Positions 1 through 8,357 are shown, counted from the first letter of the stretch. The stretch is DNA of 64,000 nt from Clostridium sp. AN503 (GCF_040719375.1 NZ_JBFDTP010000002.1:1240001-1304000), one strand, 5' to 3'. Notes: generated from the sequence alone by a model not told the origin. Made by a program: numbers and translations.

Positions 1-2
1 TA

Positions 3-323
3 CTGGCAGCAGGATTCTGCGAAAAAGGGACAAAGGCCAAGGTTCAGCTGGGAGCCCCATGGTGGTTCCACGACCAGATCTACGGCATAGACCGTCAGTT
101 CCGGGCTGCGTCCAACCTTTATCCCATAAGCCTGTCAGTGGGGATGCTGACGGACAGCCGGAGCTTTCTTTCCTATCCGCGGCATGAGCTTTACCGCCGG
201 GTTCTCTGCAATTTCCTTGGGGAACTGGTGGAGCGCGGGGAGTATTTTTCCGGAGAGGCAGAGCTTAAAAAAACAGTCCAGAATATCTGCTACAATAACG
301 TAAAAGAGTATTTTGGATTTTAA
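3..323 (+). CDS. uxaC: Glucuronate isomerase, C-terminal part (5' end outside window)
   Basis: Glucuronate isomerase interconverts D-glucuronate with D-fructuronate, and D-galacturonate with D-tagaturonate, the first cytoplasmic step of hexuronate catabolism. Only the last 106 residues are in the window; the frame is open from base 3 to the TAA at 321. The tail carries family hallmarks: PWWFHDQIYGIDRQ, then VGMLTDSRSFLSYPRHELYRR, then ICYNNVKEYF near the end. It lies 14 bp before a LacI-type regulator and upstream of a PL22 oligogalacturonate lyase, so pectin-derived uronates are the likely substrates. Nothing looks broken; the truncation is only the window edge. Confidence 0.9.
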   Translation: MAAGFCEKGTKAKVQLGAPWWFHDQIYGIDRQFRAASNLYPISLSVGMLTDSRSFLSYPRHELYRRVLCNFLGELVERGEYFSGEAELKKTVQNICYNNVKEYFGF

Positions 324-337
324 AATGGAGGTTTGTT

Positions 338-1429
338 ATGGCAAAAAGGGCGACGATCAAGGACATTGCATTGAAAGCAGGCGTTTCACTGGGAACGGTG
401 CATCTGGCACTCAGTGACAAGACGGGGGTCAGTGAAAAGACCCGGGAAAAAATACGTGCGCTGGCAAAGGAACTGGATTATCACCCCAATGCTGTGGCGG
501 CATCATTAAAAAGGAAAACGCTGCGTCTGGCGGTCTGCTTCCCGGAAATGGAAGGGGACAACCGGTTTTATTATCCGCAGCTGTGGAACGGGATCAATGC
601 ATGTCAGGAGACTCTGCATGACTTTAATATTTCCATGCAGAAGTTCGAGTATCCGGAGGACTGGAGAGAAAACCGCAGGGAGGGCAGAAAGATCCCTTCC
701 CTGGAGGAAGTGACAGGACTTTTGGATGCCGGCGAGCTGGACGGGCTGGTGGTGCACGGCAACCGGTGCCCGTTTACGCCTGAGCAGCTGAAAGGCTATG
801 TGGAACGGGGGCTTGCCCTTGCGCTGGTGGATACGGATATTCCGGACAGCGGAAGGCTGTGCTGTGTGGCGGCGGATTACGACAGTATCGGGCGGACCAT
901 GGCAGAGCTGGTGCTTGGAAGGATCCCATCCTGCGGCAGCATCCTTATGTGTGCAGGGAAAGCGGAATATCCTTCCCATAGCCTGATCGTGGAGGGATTT
1001 GAAGCTTATATGCAGGAGAATGGACATGAAAACCTGATCTACATGGAGCATTCCAACCAGGTCAGCGACGAGGCCTACCAGAGTATCCTGGAATATGTGA
1101 AACGCCCGGATGTTGCGGCGGCCTGCAGCGTTTCTTCGAGATCCACCCTGATGCTGGGGAAGGCCCTGGAGGAAACAGGGCGCGCCGGGAAGGTGATGGC
1201 GGTGGGGAGCGATTTGTTTGACGAGAGCAAGGATTTTCTGCGGCGGGGGACTTTTCAGAACCTGGTACAGAAGAATCCCTTTGCCCAGGCTTATATGGCG
1301 ACCCGTTTTCTGACGGATTATCTTTTACGGGATGTGCAGCCGGAGGAATTGTTTGTGGTAGGGAGCCAGATCGTGTTCCGGAGTAATCTGAGCCTGTTTG
1401 AGAAGAATTCCGTACGGTTTTTGGAATAG
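338..1429 (+). CDS. LacI-family transcriptional regulator
   Basis: A 363-residue DNA-binding regulator with a periplasmic-binding-protein-like sensor. Residues 5-60 form the LacI helix-turn-helix and hinge (TIKDIALKAGVSLGTVHLAL, then YHPNAVAASLKRK). The rest has the sensor fold, with a DLFDESKDFLRRG segment and a QNPFAQAY-like stretch (QKNPFAQAYMATRFL) typical of the family. GGAGG precedes the ATG at 338. It lies between uxaC and a PL22 lyase in one orientation with short gaps, so it probably controls the uronate/pectin genes; the inducer cannot be read from sequence. The recognition helix VSLGTVHLAL differs from the usual VSxxTVSRVL (H-L in place of S-R), so its operator may be atypical. Confidence 0.88.
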   Translation: MAKRATIKDIALKAGVSLGTVHLALSDKTGVSEKTREKIRALAKELDYHPNAVAASLKRKTLRLAVCFPEMEGDNRFYYPQLWNGINACQETLHDFNISMQKFEYPEDWRENRREGRKIPSLEEVTGLLDAGELDGLVVHGNRCPFTPEQLKGYVERGLALALVDTDIPDSGRLCCVAADYDSIGRTMAELVLGRIPSCGSILMCAGKAEYPSHSLIVEGFEAYMQENGHENLIYMEHSNQVSDEAYQSILEYVKRPDVAAACSVSSRSTLMLGKALEETGRAGKVMAVGSDLFDESKDFLRRGTFQNLVQKNPFAQAYMATRFLTDYLLRDVQPEELFVVGSQIVFRSNLSLFEKNSVRFLE

Positions 1430-1443
1430 AAGGAGGAAAAATT

Positions 1444-2727
1444 ATGGGACAGAAGCGGCAAAACGGGCGTATGCTGGTCGGTGACTGTCTGGGGCGCCAG
1501 GAGTTTAATACGCAGCTTCTTTATTTTACCTGCTCCTCACTGGGGGCCAGTGACGAGCGGATTTTTATGATAAGTGATCAGGGCGGCAGCCCCAATGTGG
1601 TGGTGCGTGATATGTTCACCGGAACAGAGAAGACGCTGACGAAAAATACAAAGGGAATCTTAAAAAGCTATGTGTATTTTGACGGGACCTTTAACGAAGG
1701 GCTGGGAAAAGCCAGTGTCTGCCTGGATTGCGAGCGGGAGGCCATCTATTATATTCAGGATGACGAAATCTGCAAAGTGGACCTGGATGGAACCATCACA
1801 ATACTTGGCAGGGTGCCGGACGGCAGGATGACAGCGTTTACCCATGTGAGCGCCGATGGAAAACAGCTTTGCGTGCCGATGACGGACGGGAGATGCCTGG
1901 ATTTTGATCCGGAGACAGAGGGGTGCGGTCTGGATAAGCGCCCTGTATACGATATCGACGGGCGGGTGCAGGAAGAGGATTTGAGCAGCTATCTGTGCGT
2001 GTACGATACGGCTGGAGGCGGCCTGCTCTATGAAAAACAGGTCCCCAAATGCTGGATCACCCATGTTCAGTTTAACCCCCGCAACCCGGAACAGATCATG
2101 TATAACCACGAGTGGTCCAGCTTTGACTGCGGCATCCGCCGGATCTGGCTCTACGACCACGCCGCGGATACGATCACTCGGATCAGGACCGAGGGAGATG
2201 ATACCCTGGGGAACCCTGCGGGATATGCGAGAAAAGCGGGCGACTGGGTCTGCCATGAGATGTGGAGCGACGACGGAACCTCCGTCATCTATCACGGCGG
2301 ATACGAAAACGGCCCCGCCATGGTGGGCAAATATGAGTGCTCCACCGGCAAATATTGGGAGATCGCGCTGCCGGAGGACTATGACGCCTACGGGCATTTC
2401 ACCATGGACCACAAGGGCAATCTGGTCTGCGACGGGTATTTTAAGTATCCCTGGGAGGTCAAGAAGGTCCGCGAAAACAGCACGGACAACGGCCCGGATC
2501 CCCACAAGAAGGATGCAGAATACATCTGTAAGGTGGAGCCGGACTGGGGGAACGGGACGCTGACCTGGATCCCGCTCTGCAAGCATGAGAGCGACTGGCT
2601 GGGCCAGGACGCACATCCGCATCCCATCTACAGCCATGCCGGCGACCGGATCTTCTTCAACAGCCGGATGGACAAAAAGGTGAATGTGTACTGCGTGTCC
2701 GCCAGGACGCCGCAGACGGTGGAGTAG
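1444..2727 (+). CDS. Oligogalacturonate lyase-like protein (PL22 beta-propeller)
   Basis: A 427-residue protein with no signal peptide, resembling cytoplasmic oligogalacturonate lyase (polysaccharide lyase family 22), which splits short (unsaturated) galacturonides by beta-elimination. Family features include repeated beta-propeller blades, HVQFNPRNPEQIMYNHEW (about residues 213-230) followed by CGIRRIWLYD, and VCHEMWSDDGTSVIYHGGY (about 276-294), where histidines and acidic residues would coordinate Mn2+ and take part in catalysis. AGGAGG precedes the ATG at 1444, 14 bp after the LacI gene. With uxaC upstream it would deliver monomers to uronate catabolism. A non-lyase propeller homologue remains possible. 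Confidence 0.75.
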   Translation: MGQKRQNGRMLVGDCLGRQEFNTQLLYFTCSSLGASDERIFMISDQGGSPNVVVRDMFTGTEKTLTKNTKGILKSYVYFDGTFNEGLGKASVCLDCEREAIYYIQDDEICKVDLDGTITILGRVPDGRMTAFTHVSADGKQLCVPMTDGRCLDFDPETEGCGLDKRPVYDIDGRVQEEDLSSYLCVYDTAGGGLLYEKQVPKCWITHVQFNPRNPEQIMYNHEWSSFDCGIRRIWLYDHAADTITRIRTEGDDTLGNPAGYARKAGDWVCHEMWSDDGTSVIYHGGYENGPAMVGKYECSTGKYWEIALPEDYDAYGHFTMDHKGNLVCDGYFKYPWEVKKVRENSTDNGPDPHKKDAEYICKVEPDWGNGTLTWIPLCKHESDWLGQDAHPHPIYSHAGDRIFFNSRMDKKVNVYCVSARTPQTVE

Positions 2728-2771
2728 GGGAGCGAACAGAAGAAGATACTTGAATGAAGCAGTAAAAGAAA

Positions 2772-2808
2772 GCACCCACTCCAAAAGTGGACGCTCTCGG
2801 TCAGGTGC
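2772..2808 (-). terminator. Rho-independent terminator of the minus-strand toxin remnant
   Basis: On the minus strand the outer GCACC/GGTGC and inner CCACT/AGTGG arms form a hairpin followed by TTTCTTTT. It ends the transcript of the holin-like toxin remnant and so faces the PL22 gene. Confidence 0.6.
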
Positions 2809-2828
2809 TAAATGTACTTATGGACACC

Positions 2829-2866
2829 GCCCATCCTGGTTGCAGACAGGATGGGCAATTTTATTT
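2829..2866. terminator. Strong hairpin between PL22 gene and toxin remnant
   Basis: A perfect 10-bp stem, GCCCATCCTG (2829-2838) with CAGGATGGGC (2847-2856), followed on the plus strand by AATTTTATTT. It can end transcription from the PL22 gene. On the minus strand it lies directly after the toxin remnant's stop codon, as in the structured 3' ends of holin-like toxin genes. Confidence 0.6.
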
Positions 2867-2945
2867 CTTTCTATTTCTCTTATTGAGAAAGGCAAGGAAC
2901 GCAATTATAAGACCGCCAAAGGATATGAGCAGCTGTCTCAGTGGC
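2861..2945 (-). pseudogene. Remnant of a small holin-like (type I) toxin gene
   Basis: The minus strand reads LRQLLISFGGLIIAFLAF and ends NKRNRKK before a TAA at 2861-2863. This matches the layout of the roughly 30-residue holin-like toxins of Firmicutes: one hydrophobic helix, a positively charged tail, then a highly structured 3' RNA. No ATG, GTG or TTG exists in this frame before an in-frame TGA just upstream, and the 5' end overlaps the end of the neighbouring minus-strand gene. The N-terminus has therefore been lost or replaced. The family call is from memory of the pattern; a small chance match is possible. Confidence 0.5.
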
Positions 2946-3402
2946 CTCGTAGATCAAACTCTGAAAATGGAAACATACCGTCTCCCCAGGTATATATAAT
3001 ATAGCAGTTTCCTTCGGGTGGCATGCCCGCCTGGAAAGCAATCTTACGATGTTCGATAAATACGACCTCAGATCCGGTCTGTTCCTCTATGAAAATATCC
3101 CAATCAGATTTCCTGAAATTATTATAATATTCATCCAGTTCGTCTAAAGACAGTTCGCTTTTTATAAGGATAGCCCCAAAATACTGCATGCCATTTCCGT
3201 TGCCGACCAGCTTTGCTGCAGCGGATGTAGAATCGAGATATTCTGTATTTTCCGGCAGGGGAAGCGTTTGTAGTGCCCTGGCAATATCAGCGGCTGTGTG
3301 GTTGTTTATGAATGGCGAGAACAGATAGAGCAAAATCAGGACCAGTATAGGAATCATAAAAATGATTTCCAATAGGTGTAAAGTCTTTTTTAGTGTTTTC
3401 AA
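2938..3402 (-). CDS. Hypothetical membrane-anchored protein
   Basis: A 154-residue protein I do not recognise by function. Residues 8-32 form one transmembrane helix (LLEIIFMIPILVLILLYLF), followed by a soluble domain of about 120 residues with a PLPENTEYLDSTSAAAKLVGNG segment and an acidic helix (ELSLDELDEYYNNF). The start is TTG at 3402-3400, inside a 4-nt TTGA overlap with the stop of the upstream HTH gene, so the two are translationally coupled. The pairing suggests a membrane sensor or modulator for the membrane-tethered HTH protein, but that is inference. Its 3' end overlaps the toxin remnant. Confidence 0.65.
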   Translation of the reverse strand: MKTLKKTLHLLEIIFMIPILVLILLYLFSPFINNHTAADIARALQTLPLPENTEYLDSTSAAAKLVGNGNGMQYFGAILIKSELSLDELDEYYNNFRKSDWDIFIEEQTGSEVVFIEHRKIAFQAGMPPEGNCYIIYTWGDGMFPFSEFDLRGH

Positions 3403-3752
3403 CAGTTGTCAGTTCCTTTCAATTTCAACAGATCATCAACAGAAATGTCAAATAATTTCGCAAGGGCCAGCAGATTGCCGGTACTGGGGACAGACGCGCC
3501 CATTTCCCACTTGGATACAGCCTGTCTGCTGACACCGATTGCTTCTGCTACAAATTCCTGTGTCATACTGCATCTGGTTCGATGTGCCTTCAGAGTTTCT
3601 CCTAAAGATTTTTGAGGTGCGGAAGCGTCACCTTTTTCGTTTTTCGACCGGAGGTATTTTAAAAGCGCCCGTATCATAAGGACAATCAGGCAGATATAAA
3701 GGAGAAGCAGAGCCAGGTTGATCACTGTGATAATACCATCCCAGACTAACAT
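3399..3752 (-). CDS. Membrane-tethered XRE-family regulator
   Basis: A 117-residue protein with an N-terminal transmembrane helix (about residues 6-31, INLALLLLYICLIVLMIRAL), a charged linker, then a Cro/C1-type helix-turn-helix at about 55-110 (TLKAHRTRCSMTQEFVAEAI, then VSRQAVSKWEMG). The ATG at 3752 was chosen over an upstream one because GAGAGG lies before it and the extra upstream residues have no domain character. The frame runs directly into the 154-residue membrane gene through a TTGA overlap. A helix-turn-helix placed after the membrane anchor would keep the DNA-binding part at the inner membrane face, possibly released or modulated by the partner. Confidence 0.75.
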   Translation of the reverse strand: MLVWDGIITVINLALLLLYICLIVLMIRALLKYLRSKNEKGDASAPQKSLGETLKAHRTRCSMTQEFVAEAIGVSRQAVSKWEMGASVPSTGNLLALAKLFDISVDDLLKLKGTDNC

Positions 3753-3986
3753 AATATGATAAATTCCTCTCTTTCCATAATGATGTCTCCACTTTATCAA
3801 AAATGAACAGTTGCGGCAACCAGCTATTACGCAACTTCCGGTTGCGCACTGTTTGGCATTCCCCCTATGAATCAAGTCGATTATATCATTCAACAGATGA
3901 AATAACAAATCTTTTTGACATCATGGGATTTGAAGCGTAAAATAATGTTGAAAAATTATAAATACAAACAACTGGAGGACATCCTT

Positions 3987-4502
3987 ATGAAAATCACCAT
4001 TAGAGAATACAGAGAAACCGATCTGCCCGCCATGATCTGCATCTGGAATGAGGTGGTGGAGGAGGGGATCGCCTTTCCGCAGGAGGAATGCCTGGATGAA
4101 AAGACCGGCAGGGAATTTTTTGCAGGCCAGAGTTATTGCGGCGTTGCGGAAGATTCCGAAACTGGAAAGATTCACGGGCTGTACATCCTGCATCCCAACA
4201 ATGTGGGGCGGTGCGGACACATCTGCAATGCCAGTTATGCGGTCAGCTCAGAGAGCCGCGGACGCCATATCGGGGAACTGCTTGTGAAGGATTGTCTGGA
4301 GCAGGGAAAGGAGCACGGGTTTGGCGTGCTCCAGTTCAATGCGGTGGTAGAAAGCAATATTCATGCAAGGCATCTGTATGAGAGGCTTGGCTTTGTGCAG
4401 CTCGGGACGATTCCGGGCGGGTTTCGCATGAAGGACGGGCATTATGAAGCCATCTGTCCTTACTACCATATACTGCAGCGCGATGAAGGAACGGTCTGCT
4501 AA
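3987..4502 (+). CDS. GNAT family N-acetyltransferase
   Basis: A 171-residue single-domain GNAT enzyme that transfers an acetyl group from acetyl-CoA to an unidentified amine. It starts MKITIREYRETDLPAMICIW. The acetyl-CoA pyrophosphate-binding loop is SRGRHIGELL (about residues 91-100), and the C-terminal NIHARHLYERLGF stretch is the usual motif B helix. GGAGG about 10 nt before the ATG at 3987 supports this start over one 72 nt upstream. Sequence style is closest to phosphinothricin-acetyltransferase-like GNATs. Its stop overlaps by 4 nt, tail to tail, the stop of the histidine kinase gene. Confidence 0.8.
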   Translation: MKITIREYRETDLPAMICIWNEVVEEGIAFPQEECLDEKTGREFFAGQSYCGVAEDSETGKIHGLYILHPNNVGRCGHICNASYAVSSESRGRHIGELLVKDCLEQGKEHGFGVLQFNAVVESNIHARHLYERLGFVQLGTIPGGFRMKDGHYEAICPYYHILQRDEGTVC

Positions 4503-5944
4503 CAGTCTGAGGCAGGGCATTCAAACCAGAACAGGTTCCACCCATCCGCAGAATCCACGCCATAGTCCATTCCGTGTGCCTGCAGGATCGTGCTGACAAT
4601 GGAAAGGCCGATCCCGGTGCCGGAGCGCCGCCCGCTCTGATGCTGGCTGCGCCGATAACGCTCCCAGATCAGTTCCCGGTCTTTTTCCGGGATGGGAGGT
4701 CCTGGATTGGCTACCGATACGCGGAAGCCATCGGGTGTTTCCGTGATCCGGACCAGGATCTCCCCGCCCTCGGCAGTATGATTGATGGCGTTGTTTAACA
4801 GGTTTCTGACTACCTGACTGATCTTAATGGCGTCAAGGGTCAGCTGGATGTCCGAGGAAGGGCTTAACAGTTCCAGACGGATGCCGTGTTCCGCTGCTTC
4901 CTGACGGCAGTGTGCGATCTCTGATTCCAGGATATCATAAAGGTTGTACCAGCTTTTCTTGAGCTGGATGTAACCGGCCTGGAACTGGGAGTAGTCCAGG
5001 ATATCGCTCACCATCTCGCTCATGCGGTTGGACTCGCTGATGATCAGGTTCAGATTTTCATTGCGTTGTATATCGTCATGCCATGTGATGTCGCGCACCA
5101 TTTCCGCGTAGCCGGTGATCAGGGAGAGCGGAGAGCGCAGCTCGTGGGAGACATTGGCGATGACCTCCTTGCGCAGCACATCCACCCGCTGAAGCGCCTG
5201 GCCCAGCTCTGTTACGGAATGGGACAGCTGCCCAAGCTCGTCATCCCGGTCCAGTTCAGGGGCGATGGAAAAATCATTCCGGGTCAGTTTATCCACCGAA
5301 TCCTTGATCTCATAGATGGGCCGTGTAAACTGACGGGACAGCACCCCGGCCAGGACCGCAGCGGTGGCGGTGAGCAGGATGCTTAAAAATGTGAGCTGAC
5401 GCCTGTTTAGGTCCAGCACGGTCCGGGTCATCAGGATATTGCGCATGATCATATAGCACCGTTGTCCGCTGTAGGTGACCGGGAATCCCAGCTCAAAGCC
5501 GATAATGCGGTTTCGGTGCCGCTCGATATAGCGGTAGGGCACACCATTTAACAGATTTTGAAATTCCGGTTTTTTCCGCACGGAATCCCAGATAAACTGC
5601 TCCTCACGGTTGTCCCTCTGATTCACCAGATGACCGGAGGAGTACATCTGGATCATCTTCCCATCCTCGCCGAGCAGGTACAGTTCCCCATTCATGTGGC
5701 TGATATAACCGAGAAGACGGTCATCGTTTCCGATATCCTCCGTGACCAAGTCTTCCATGACCGGGGCCAGCCGGTCCAGCGCTTCTTTCAGGGAGGCGTC
5801 TGCGTAGTTCTGTTCAAATAGAAAAATCTGCACAAACCACATAAATCCGATGCCAAACATTACAAGCACCATCATGATCGCCCAGAGCCGGAATACCATC
5901 CGGCTTTTTAAGGCGGAAAGCTTACGTTTCATCCATGTATTCAA
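4499..5944 (-). CDS. Sensor histidine kinase (OmpR-system partner)
   Basis: A 481-residue membrane kinase. It has TM1 at about residues 20-43, an extracellular sensor of about 140 residues, TM2 at about 187-207, HAMP (FTRPIYEIKDSVDKL), a dimerisation/phospho-acceptor helix with the histidine in NVSHELRSPLSLITGY, then HATPase boxes NLLNNAINHT (N box) and GTGIGLSIV (G2 box). The first start is TTG at 5944; ATG at 5932 is an alternative that would shorten it by four residues. Either start overlaps the response-regulator gene, so the two are coupled. The pair is divergent from the RND/TolC export operon and probably controls it, likely sensing envelope stress or an exported compound. Confidence 0.88.
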   Translation of the reverse strand: MNTWMKRKLSALKSRMVFRLWAIMMVLVMFGIGFMWFVQIFLFEQNYADASLKEALDRLAPVMEDLVTEDIGNDDRLLGYISHMNGELYLLGEDGKMIQMYSSGHLVNQRDNREEQFIWDSVRKKPEFQNLLNGVPYRYIERHRNRIIGFELGFPVTYSGQRCYMIMRNILMTRTVLDLNRRQLTFLSILLTATAAVLAGVLSRQFTRPIYEIKDSVDKLTRNDFSIAPELDRDDELGQLSHSVTELGQALQRVDVLRKEVIANVSHELRSPLSLITGYAEMVRDITWHDDIQRNENLNLIISESNRMSEMVSDILDYSQFQAGYIQLKKSWYNLYDILESEIAHCRQEAAEHGIRLELLSPSSDIQLTLDAIKISQVVRNLLNNAINHTAEGGEILVRITETPDGFRVSVANPGPPIPEKDRELIWERYRRSQHQSGRRSGTGIGLSIVSTILQAHGMDYGVDSADGWNLFWFECPASDC

Positions 5945-6608
5945 GTTTATACCCCACTCCCCAGACGGTCTGTATCAGTTTCCGGTATTCTCCCAAATGC
6001 TCCCGGAGGGATTTGACATGGGTGTCCACCGTGCGGACATCTCCATAATAGTTGTAACCCCATACGGTCTCCAAAAGCTTTTCCCGGCTCAGCACGATCC
6101 GTTCATTCTGCGCCAGCTTTAATAGAAGGTCAAATTCCTTGGGCGGAAGGTTCAGACGTTTTTGGCTCAGGGTGACGGTCCGGGAATCGGGAATGATGCA
6201 CAGTTCTCCGAATACCAGGGACTCTATGGGGCGGCGTTCCTGTTTCAGACTGCTGCGGCGCAGTACTGCTCCGATCCGTGCCATCAGCTCTTTTGGACTG
6301 AACGGTTTTGACACATAATCATCGATCCCGAGGTTAAAGCCTAAAAGCTTGTCGTATTCTTCATTTCTTGCAGTCAGCATGATGACGGGGACGCTGCTTG
6401 TTTTCCTGATCTCTGCAAGAGTTTCAAAACCGTCGGGCCCGGGCATCATCACATCCAGGACCACCAGATCAAAGTCGTTCTTCTGCAGGGCGGCGAGCGC
6501 GGCGGGACCGTCTCCTGCCTCCTCACACTGATAGCCCTCCAGGTCTGCATAGGTGCGCACCAGTTTTCGCAGATGCAGATCATCATCGGTGATAAGTAAA
6601 CGCGGCAT
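5922..6608 (-). CDS. OmpR/PhoB-family response regulator
   Basis: A 228-residue regulator. Its receiver domain has the acidic pair DDD near residue 8, the phospho-acceptor Asp in LVVLDVMMPGPDG (about 52), Thr in VPVIMLTARN and Lys in DYVSKPF. The C-terminal winged helix has EFDLLLKLAQNERIVLSREK and VDTHVKSLREHLGEY. GGAGG lies just before the ATG at 6608, which was chosen over an upstream ATG lacking a ribosome site. It is followed directly by the kinase gene. The divergent spacer at 6685-6723 holds CTCACA repeats with an 11-bp period, the arrangement PhoB/OmpR-type dimers bind, so it probably controls the RND operon and perhaps itself. Confidence 0.92.
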   Translation of the reverse strand: MPRLLITDDDLHLRKLVRTYADLEGYQCEEAGDGPAALAALQKNDFDLVVLDVMMPGPDGFETLAEIRKTSSVPVIMLTARNEEYDKLLGFNLGIDDYVSKPFSPKELMARIGAVLRRSSLKQERRPIESLVFGELCIIPDSRTVTLSQKRLNLPPKEFDLLLKLAQNERIVLSREKLLETVWGYNYYGDVRTVDTHVKSLREHLGEYRKLIQTVWGVGYKLEYMDET

Positions 6609-6684
6609 GCTGGATATCCTCCTTTTTTGCCAGTCAGATTCTATAAAGCCAGTATAGCACGTTTGAAAAAATTCGAAAACAACT

Positions 6685-6723
6685 CTCACAGAAATCTGCG
6701 TAAATCCTCACAAATCTCTCACA
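6685..6723. promoter_or_regulatory. Putative response-regulator operator: CTCACA repeats, 11-bp period
   Basis: CTCACA occurs at 6685-6690, 6707-6712 and 6718-6723, with a degenerate copy CTGCGT at 6696-6701. All four start 11 bp apart, one helical turn, as expected for tandem OmpR/PhoB-type binding. The block sits between the divergent response-regulator gene and the RND operon. A TATACT-like -10 for the regulator gene lies at 6651-6656 on the minus strand. Confidence 0.6.
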
Positions 6724-6774
6724 TTTTTCCAATAAAGTAAGTATCAGTCAAAATATCAGGAAGGGGGCTTTCGA

Positions 6775-7257
6775 ATGGAGTGGTTTACGATGAGAAGAAA
6801 ACGGCTGCATTCCGCGGGTGGGCAGGAGCATACATGCGGAAGGTGCCGGAACGCGGCTGCGTTTTATGGGCTGGTCTGCATCCTGGCGGTTGCAGCTTCT
6901 AAAATGGCTCAAACCCTGATATCGGAATATCCGGCGGCGCTTACCAGGGCGCTTATCTTCCTGATCCCCGGAGGCGCTGCGGTATTTCTGGCTTTGGCCT
7001 GTCTGCAGCCCGCGGTGGAAACGTCGGAGTATTTCCGGGTGTTTGAATGTCTGTACCACCCGGGAATCTGGCTGTTAGCTGGAACCTCGTTCCTGGGAAA
7101 AGCCGGAACGTGGAACGAAACTGTTGCGGAGTTTCTGCATATGGCGTATATCGCCGGGGGGACCCTGCTTGCAGCAGGCATTATCATACTGATCTTGATC
7201 ATGAAAGAAAAACATAGTAAAAGGAGCGCATCATGGAAAGGAAAAAGAAGATCATAG
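6775..7257 (+). CDS. Hypothetical small membrane protein, first gene of RND operon
   Basis: A 160-residue protein I cannot name. It has a short cytoplasmic N-terminus with His and Cys residues (QEHTCGRCRNAA), then hydrophobic segments at about residues 28-45, 57-80 and 125-143, and a basic tail. AGGAAGGGGG precedes the ATG at 6775. Its end overlaps the next gene (RND adaptor) by 25 nt, so they are translated together. Being first after the phased operator, it may help assemble or gate the pump, but there is no direct sequence evidence for that. Confidence 0.6.
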   Translation: MEWFTMRRKRLHSAGGQEHTCGRCRNAAAFYGLVCILAVAASKMAQTLISEYPAALTRALIFLIPGGAAVFLALACLQPAVETSEYFRVFECLYHPGIWLLAGTSFLGKAGTWNETVAEFLHMAYIAGGTLLAAGIIILILIMKEKHSKRSASWKGKRRS

Positions 7258-8354
7258 CGGGAGCCGCTGTCTGTGCAGTCGTTGCGGCAGGTGCGGCGGT
7301 TTTCCTGGGAGGAAGCAAAGGCAGTTTGGAAAGCTTTGGAGGCAGCGGCGGCCCGGGCGGAATGGGCGGCCCGGGCGGCATGCAGACGGCAGTGGCAGCT
7401 ACCGTGGTAAAGGCCTCGGAGCCTGTAACCGGAGACTTAAATCTGTCAACCAGTTTAACCGGAACGGTTGAGGCTGCAGACGTGGTTTACGTCTATGCAA
7501 AGGCTTCCGGCGACGTCACGTCGGTGAATGTGAAGGCGGGGGATGTGGTGGCCCAGGGCCAGGTGCTCTGTGAGATCGATACAGAGCAGGTGGATTCTGC
7601 GAAGAATTCCATGGAATCGGCGTCTGTCAATCTGTCGGAGGCAAAGAGCAATTTGAGCAGGATGCAGATCCTTTACAGCGGCGGGGATATCTCGGAACAG
7701 GAATATGAGCAGTACACGAACGCGGTTAGATCGGCCCAGCTCCAGTACGAGTCTGCAAAGCTTGCCTATGAGAAGCAGGTGGAATACAGTACGGTCACAG
7801 CGCCCATAGCAGGCCGGATCGAGAGCTGTGATGTGGAGGTTTATGACCGTGTGTCCCAGTCCGGGCAGCTCTGTGTGATCGCAGGCGAGGGAGGAAGCCG
7901 GATCACGTTCTATGTGACCCAGAGAATGTTAAAGAACTTAAACGAAGGAGATGCTCTGGAGATCATCAAGAACGGCTCGGCTTATGAGGGCCATATCAGT
8001 GAGATCAGCAGCATGGTGGACTCCGAGAGCGGCCTGTTCAAGGTAAAGGCAGAGATGGAAAATACAGATGAGATCGCCATCGGCAGCACCGTAAAGATCA
8101 ATCTGGTGACGGAGCGGGCAGAGAACGCCATGCTGGTCCCGGTGGATGCCATTTATTACAGCAACAGCAACGCCTATGTCTATCTGTACCAGGACGGCGT
8201 GGCAAAGATGGCGCAGGTGGAGGTGGGCCTCTATGATTCTGAATCCGCGGAGATCCTTTCAGGGCTTTCCAGGGACGATGTGGTTGTGAGCACCTGGAGC
8301 TCCAATCTGTATGAGGGAGCGGTCATCCGACTGCAGGACGGTGAGGGGGCATAA
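7233..8354 (+). CDS. RND efflux adaptor (membrane fusion protein, HlyD/AcrA-like)
   Basis: A 373-residue adaptor linking an RND pump to an exit duct. Residues 8-26 form an uncleaved anchor or signal segment, followed by a Gly/Pro-rich linker (GGPGGMGGPGGM). A biotinyl-lipoyl half (DVTSVNVKAGDVVAQGQVLC), a coiled-coil hairpin of about 60 residues rich in Glu/Ser/Ala, the second lipoyl half (VTAPIAGRIESCDVEVYDRV), and the beta-barrel and membrane-proximal domains follow. AAGGAG precedes the ATG. It lies 3 bp before the permease gene. The hairpin is short compared with Gram-negative adaptors, as expected without a wide periplasm. Confidence 0.85.
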   Translation: MERKKKIIAGAAVCAVVAAGAAVFLGGSKGSLESFGGSGGPGGMGGPGGMQTAVAATVVKASEPVTGDLNLSTSLTGTVEAADVVYVYAKASGDVTSVNVKAGDVVAQGQVLCEIDTEQVDSAKNSMESASVNLSEAKSNLSRMQILYSGGDISEQEYEQYTNAVRSAQLQYESAKLAYEKQVEYSTVTAPIAGRIESCDVEVYDRVSQSGQLCVIAGEGGSRITFYVTQRMLKNLNEGDALEIIKNGSAYEGHISEISSMVDSESGLFKVKAEMENTDEIAIGSTVKINLVTERAENAMLVPVDAIYYSNSNAYVYLYQDGVAKMAQVEVGLYDSESAEILSGLSRDDVVVSTWSSNLYEGAVIRLQDGEGA

Positions 8355-8357
8355 GCG

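Noticed and set aside
1660..2784. Long minus-strand open frame (374 codons) opposite the PL22 gene
   Set aside because: It lies wholly antisense to a convincing gene, has no ribosome site or domain, and reflects codon bias of the plus strand.
2787..2999. Plus-strand 70-codon open frame in the terminator region
   Set aside because: It runs through two hairpins and antisense to a membrane gene, with no ribosome site.
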